Origin: Saprospiraceae bacterium
GTDB taxonomy: Bacteria > Bacteroidota > Bacteroidia > Chitinophagales > Saprospiraceae
Direction of reading: 5' to 3'
Length of the DNA: 6,691 nt
NCBI GenBank assembly: GCA_947441325.1
Contig: CANETR010000115.1
Span: forward strand, 1 to 6,691
Numbering within the stretch: the stretch's first letter is position 1; every line of letters starts with the position of its first letter. The notes beneath the pieces are model-generated. The model did not search any database. It saw only the letters and a list, made by a program, of their open reading frames with translations, and had not been told where the DNA came from. Shown piece after piece: positions 6,193 to 6,691 of the stretch. The position numbers were made by a program, and so were the translations under genes.

Positions 6193-6691
6193 ATGAAATT
6201 GCTTAAGATTTTATTTTTTCTGATCAGTTGTCTGAATTTTGTTTCAGCACAGAATGCCTCCAACTCAAGAGTTTTGGCAAATGACTATTTCAGGAATGCC
6301 CGCATTCTCAGGACCGAGCGATCTTACGATGCTTCGAACAAACTAATCCGAAAATCATTGCCCATATACAATGAGCTAAAAATGTGGTCCAAGTACTTGA
6401 GTGCATTGGAGACAATGGCCGATAATTTCACAGATCTTGAAAACAGCGATTCTACAAAATATTATTGGGAGCGTTTGGCAGCAGAATCTGTCAAGTTTAT
6501 TGGTAAAAACAATCGTTACGAATTACAAGCCTATATTAAACTATCCAATTTCTACCTCGAAAAAGAGCAATTGACAAAGGCATTTTCAATTATTCAGGCT
6601 GCCATTGAATTGATTAAAACTAAGCCATTTGGCAGAGAGAATATGACGATAGAATTGTATACCAATTTGGCTATGATTTATGCCGCTCGAC
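6193..6691 (+). CDS. Exported TPR-repeat protein, N-terminal part
   Basis: The first 166 residues are present and the gene continues beyond the window. Residues 1-19 are a signal peptide (MKLLKILFFLISCLNFVSA, then QN). The rest is helical. Residues about 113-146 fit a tetratricopeptide unit (AYIKLSNFYLEKEQLTKAFS followed by an AIEL-type second helix), another begins near 153 (IELYTNLAMIYAAR), and the segment near 56-80 (LPIYNELKMWSKYLSALETM) looks like a degenerate earlier unit. In Bacteroidota, exported TPR arrays of this kind commonly lead either into a CHAT peptidase-like domain or into a membrane helix with a histidine kinase or DNA-binding domain. The visible part cannot decide between these. 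The gene is 10 bases downstream of the small membrane protein gene and shares its promoter. Confidence 0.8.
   Translation, partial: MKLLKILFFLISCLNFVSAQNASNSRVLANDYFRNARILRTERSYDASNKLIRKSLPIYNELKMWSKYLSALETMADNFTDLENSDSTKYYWERLAAESVKFIGKNNRYELQAYIKLSNFYLEKEQLTKAFSIIQAAIELIKTKPFGRENMTIELYTNLAMIYAAR

Noticed and set aside
1..6691. Mobile element, CRISPR array, tRNA or riboswitch
   Set aside because: No transposase, regularly spaced repeats, cloverleaf-like segment or long structured leader was seen; all proposed leaders are short.

Overview
The window looks like a chromosomal segment of a member of the Bacteroidota. It is AT-rich. Its promoters fit the Bacteroidota pattern (a TTG or TTTG element, then TAnnTTTG about 20 bases downstream), its starts lack clear Shine-Dalgarno sequences, and its best family matches (a DUF5777-type outer-membrane barrel, a CX4CH cytochrome c of a type common in this phylum, a PriA of Bacteroidota length) point the same way. 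No RNA genes, CRISPR arrays, transposases or phage genes were seen.

Layout. (1) Bases 1-2313, plus strand: a tight three-gene run made of the C-terminus of a mono-haem cytochrome c-like protein with a CX4CH motif, a DUF5777-type beta-barrel protein, and a 355-residue cytochrome c with two CXXCH sites. Gaps are 24 and 18 bases, so this is probably one operon for an extracytoplasmic redox or electron-transfer function. (2) Bases 2315-2797, minus strand: a 160-residue protein, convergent with the cytochrome gene (one base between stops). It aligns along its length with prolyl-4-hydroxylase-like 2-oxoglutarate/Fe(II) oxygenases but lacks the iron-binding triad and the 2-oxoglutarate-binding basic residue, so it is probably a pseudoenzyme. 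(3) Bases 2798-2971: a very AT-rich divergent promoter region with a perfect 12-bp palindrome, repeated TTACAA motifs and one promoter on each side. (4) Bases 2972-5485, plus strand: complete priA (replication restart helicase) with all ATPase motifs and all eight zinc-binding cysteines. (5) Bases 5482-5751, minus strand: an 89-residue unknown protein whose end overlaps the end of priA by 4 bases. (6) Bases 5752-6002: intergenic DNA with a near-copy of a 13-base motif from region 3, a short inverted repeat and a strong promoter. (7) Bases 6003 to the end, plus strand: a 59-residue small membrane protein, then the N-terminus of an exported TPR protein that runs off the window.

The parts appear to be independent units: a respiratory or redox operon, the housekeeping gene priA, and an envelope pair (small membrane protein plus TPR protein). 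The items most worth following up are the apparently inactive oxygenase-fold protein divergent from priA, the cytochrome-barrel-cytochrome operon, and the motif shared by the two intergenic regions.
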